Part shown: piece after piece, positions 5,237 through 5,413 of the stretch
How the letters are laid out: the number at the start of each line of letters is the position of its first letter
Position numbering within the stretch: position 1 is the first letter of the stretch
Origin: Anaerolineae bacterium
Lineage (GTDB): Bacteria; Chloroflexota; Anaerolineae; Anaerolineales; Villigracilaceae
Direction of reading: 5' to 3'
NCBI GenBank assembly: GCA_003694975.1
Contig: RFJH01000127.1
Location: 1-5,413, forward strand
DNA length: 5,413 bases
The notes under the pieces: generated by a model
Database searches by the model: none
What the model saw: the letters and a program-made list of their open reading frames with translations, nothing else
Told to the model about the DNA's origin: nothing
Translations under genes and position numbers: made by a program

Positions 5237-5413
5237 ATGGTTCGATTGCCGACGAAAGGACATTCCAGGGAGGAGATTTTGGAGAGGATGCGCGCCGTGC
5301 GTGATCACGATGTCCGCTGGCAGCAGGGGCGCGCTTTCGGGCTGGTCTATCATCTCAACGAAGAGGTGGACGCGCTGCTCAAAGAGGCCTACACGATGTT
5401 CTTCAGCGAGAAC
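5237..5413 (+). CDS. N-terminus of a PLP-dependent decarboxylase/lyase, sphingosine-1-phosphate lyase-like (3' end beyond window)
   Basis: Only the first 59 residues are in the window. They begin MVRLPTKGHSREEILERM, continue with DVRWQQGRAFGLVYHLNEEVDALLKEAYTMFFSEN, and are open to the edge. The order LP-x-x-G, a helix, D-x-x-W-x-x-GR-x-x-G-x-VY, then a helix ending near an aromatic-x-S-x-N is the N-terminal pattern I know from the sphingosine-1-phosphate lyase branch of group II PLP-dependent decarboxylases. The catalytic lysine and the rest of the PLP site lie outside the window. The family cleaves phosphorylated sphingoid bases or decarboxylates amino acids, and bacterial members often have unknown substrates. 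It diverges from the exonuclease gene across an 82-bp gap, so it may be unrelated to the minus-strand row. Recognition is from memory of the family motif, without a search. Confidence 0.75.
   Translation, partial: MVRLPTKGHSREEILERMRAVRDHDVRWQQGRAFGLVYHLNEEVDALLKEAYTMFFSEN

Overview
The window is a compact, GC-rich (clearly above 60% by eye) stretch of bacterial chromosome. Six genes lie in a row on the minus strand, and the first 59 codons of a seventh gene diverge on the plus strand at the right edge. The gene types recall Chloroflexota (Anaerolineae-like) genomes: an RNase H-fold exonuclease fused to TPR-like repeats, a lipoprotein metal-binding protein, and a sphingosine-phosphate-lyase-like enzyme. 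That assignment is inference from gene style only; no rRNA or other marker gene is present.

In the direction of minus-strand transcription the layout is as follows. A YprB-type exonuclease with helical repeats (5154-3889) is followed by a class I SAM methyltransferase (3892-3200) and a NodB-fold polysaccharide deacetylase (3203-2316). Each of these junctions is a 4-base ATGA overlap, so the three are probably translationally coupled. After 29 bp with a strong ribosome binding site comes a membrane-anchored rhodanese (2286-1810). After 15 bp more comes a lipoprotein zinc/manganese-binding protein (1794-889). After a 125-bp spacer comes the matching ABC ATPase (763 to beyond base 1). The permease gene is not in the window and would be expected just past the left edge.

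The genes form two functional blocks in one probable transcription unit. The metal block supplies the extracellular metal receptor and cytoplasmic ATPase of a Zn2+/Mn2+ importer, with an outward-facing rhodanese just upstream. The other block pairs a nuclease with a methyltransferase and a carbohydrate deacetylase that may act on a shared glycan or lipid substrate; that pairing is inferred from coupling alone. The 82-bp divergent region (5155-5236) holds weak promoter-like elements for both directions.

The most unusual part is the spacer between the metal-binding protein and the ATPase (764-888). It holds two identical 20-bp palindromes and a third degraded copy. It also holds a second copy of the last seven codons and stop of the metal-binding protein gene, giving a 19-codon mini-ORF that reads in frame through one palindrome. 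This looks like either a REP-like palindromic element that inserted at a gene end and left a duplicated tail, or a tandem operator for a metal-responsive repressor. No complete new defence or mobile system is visible.
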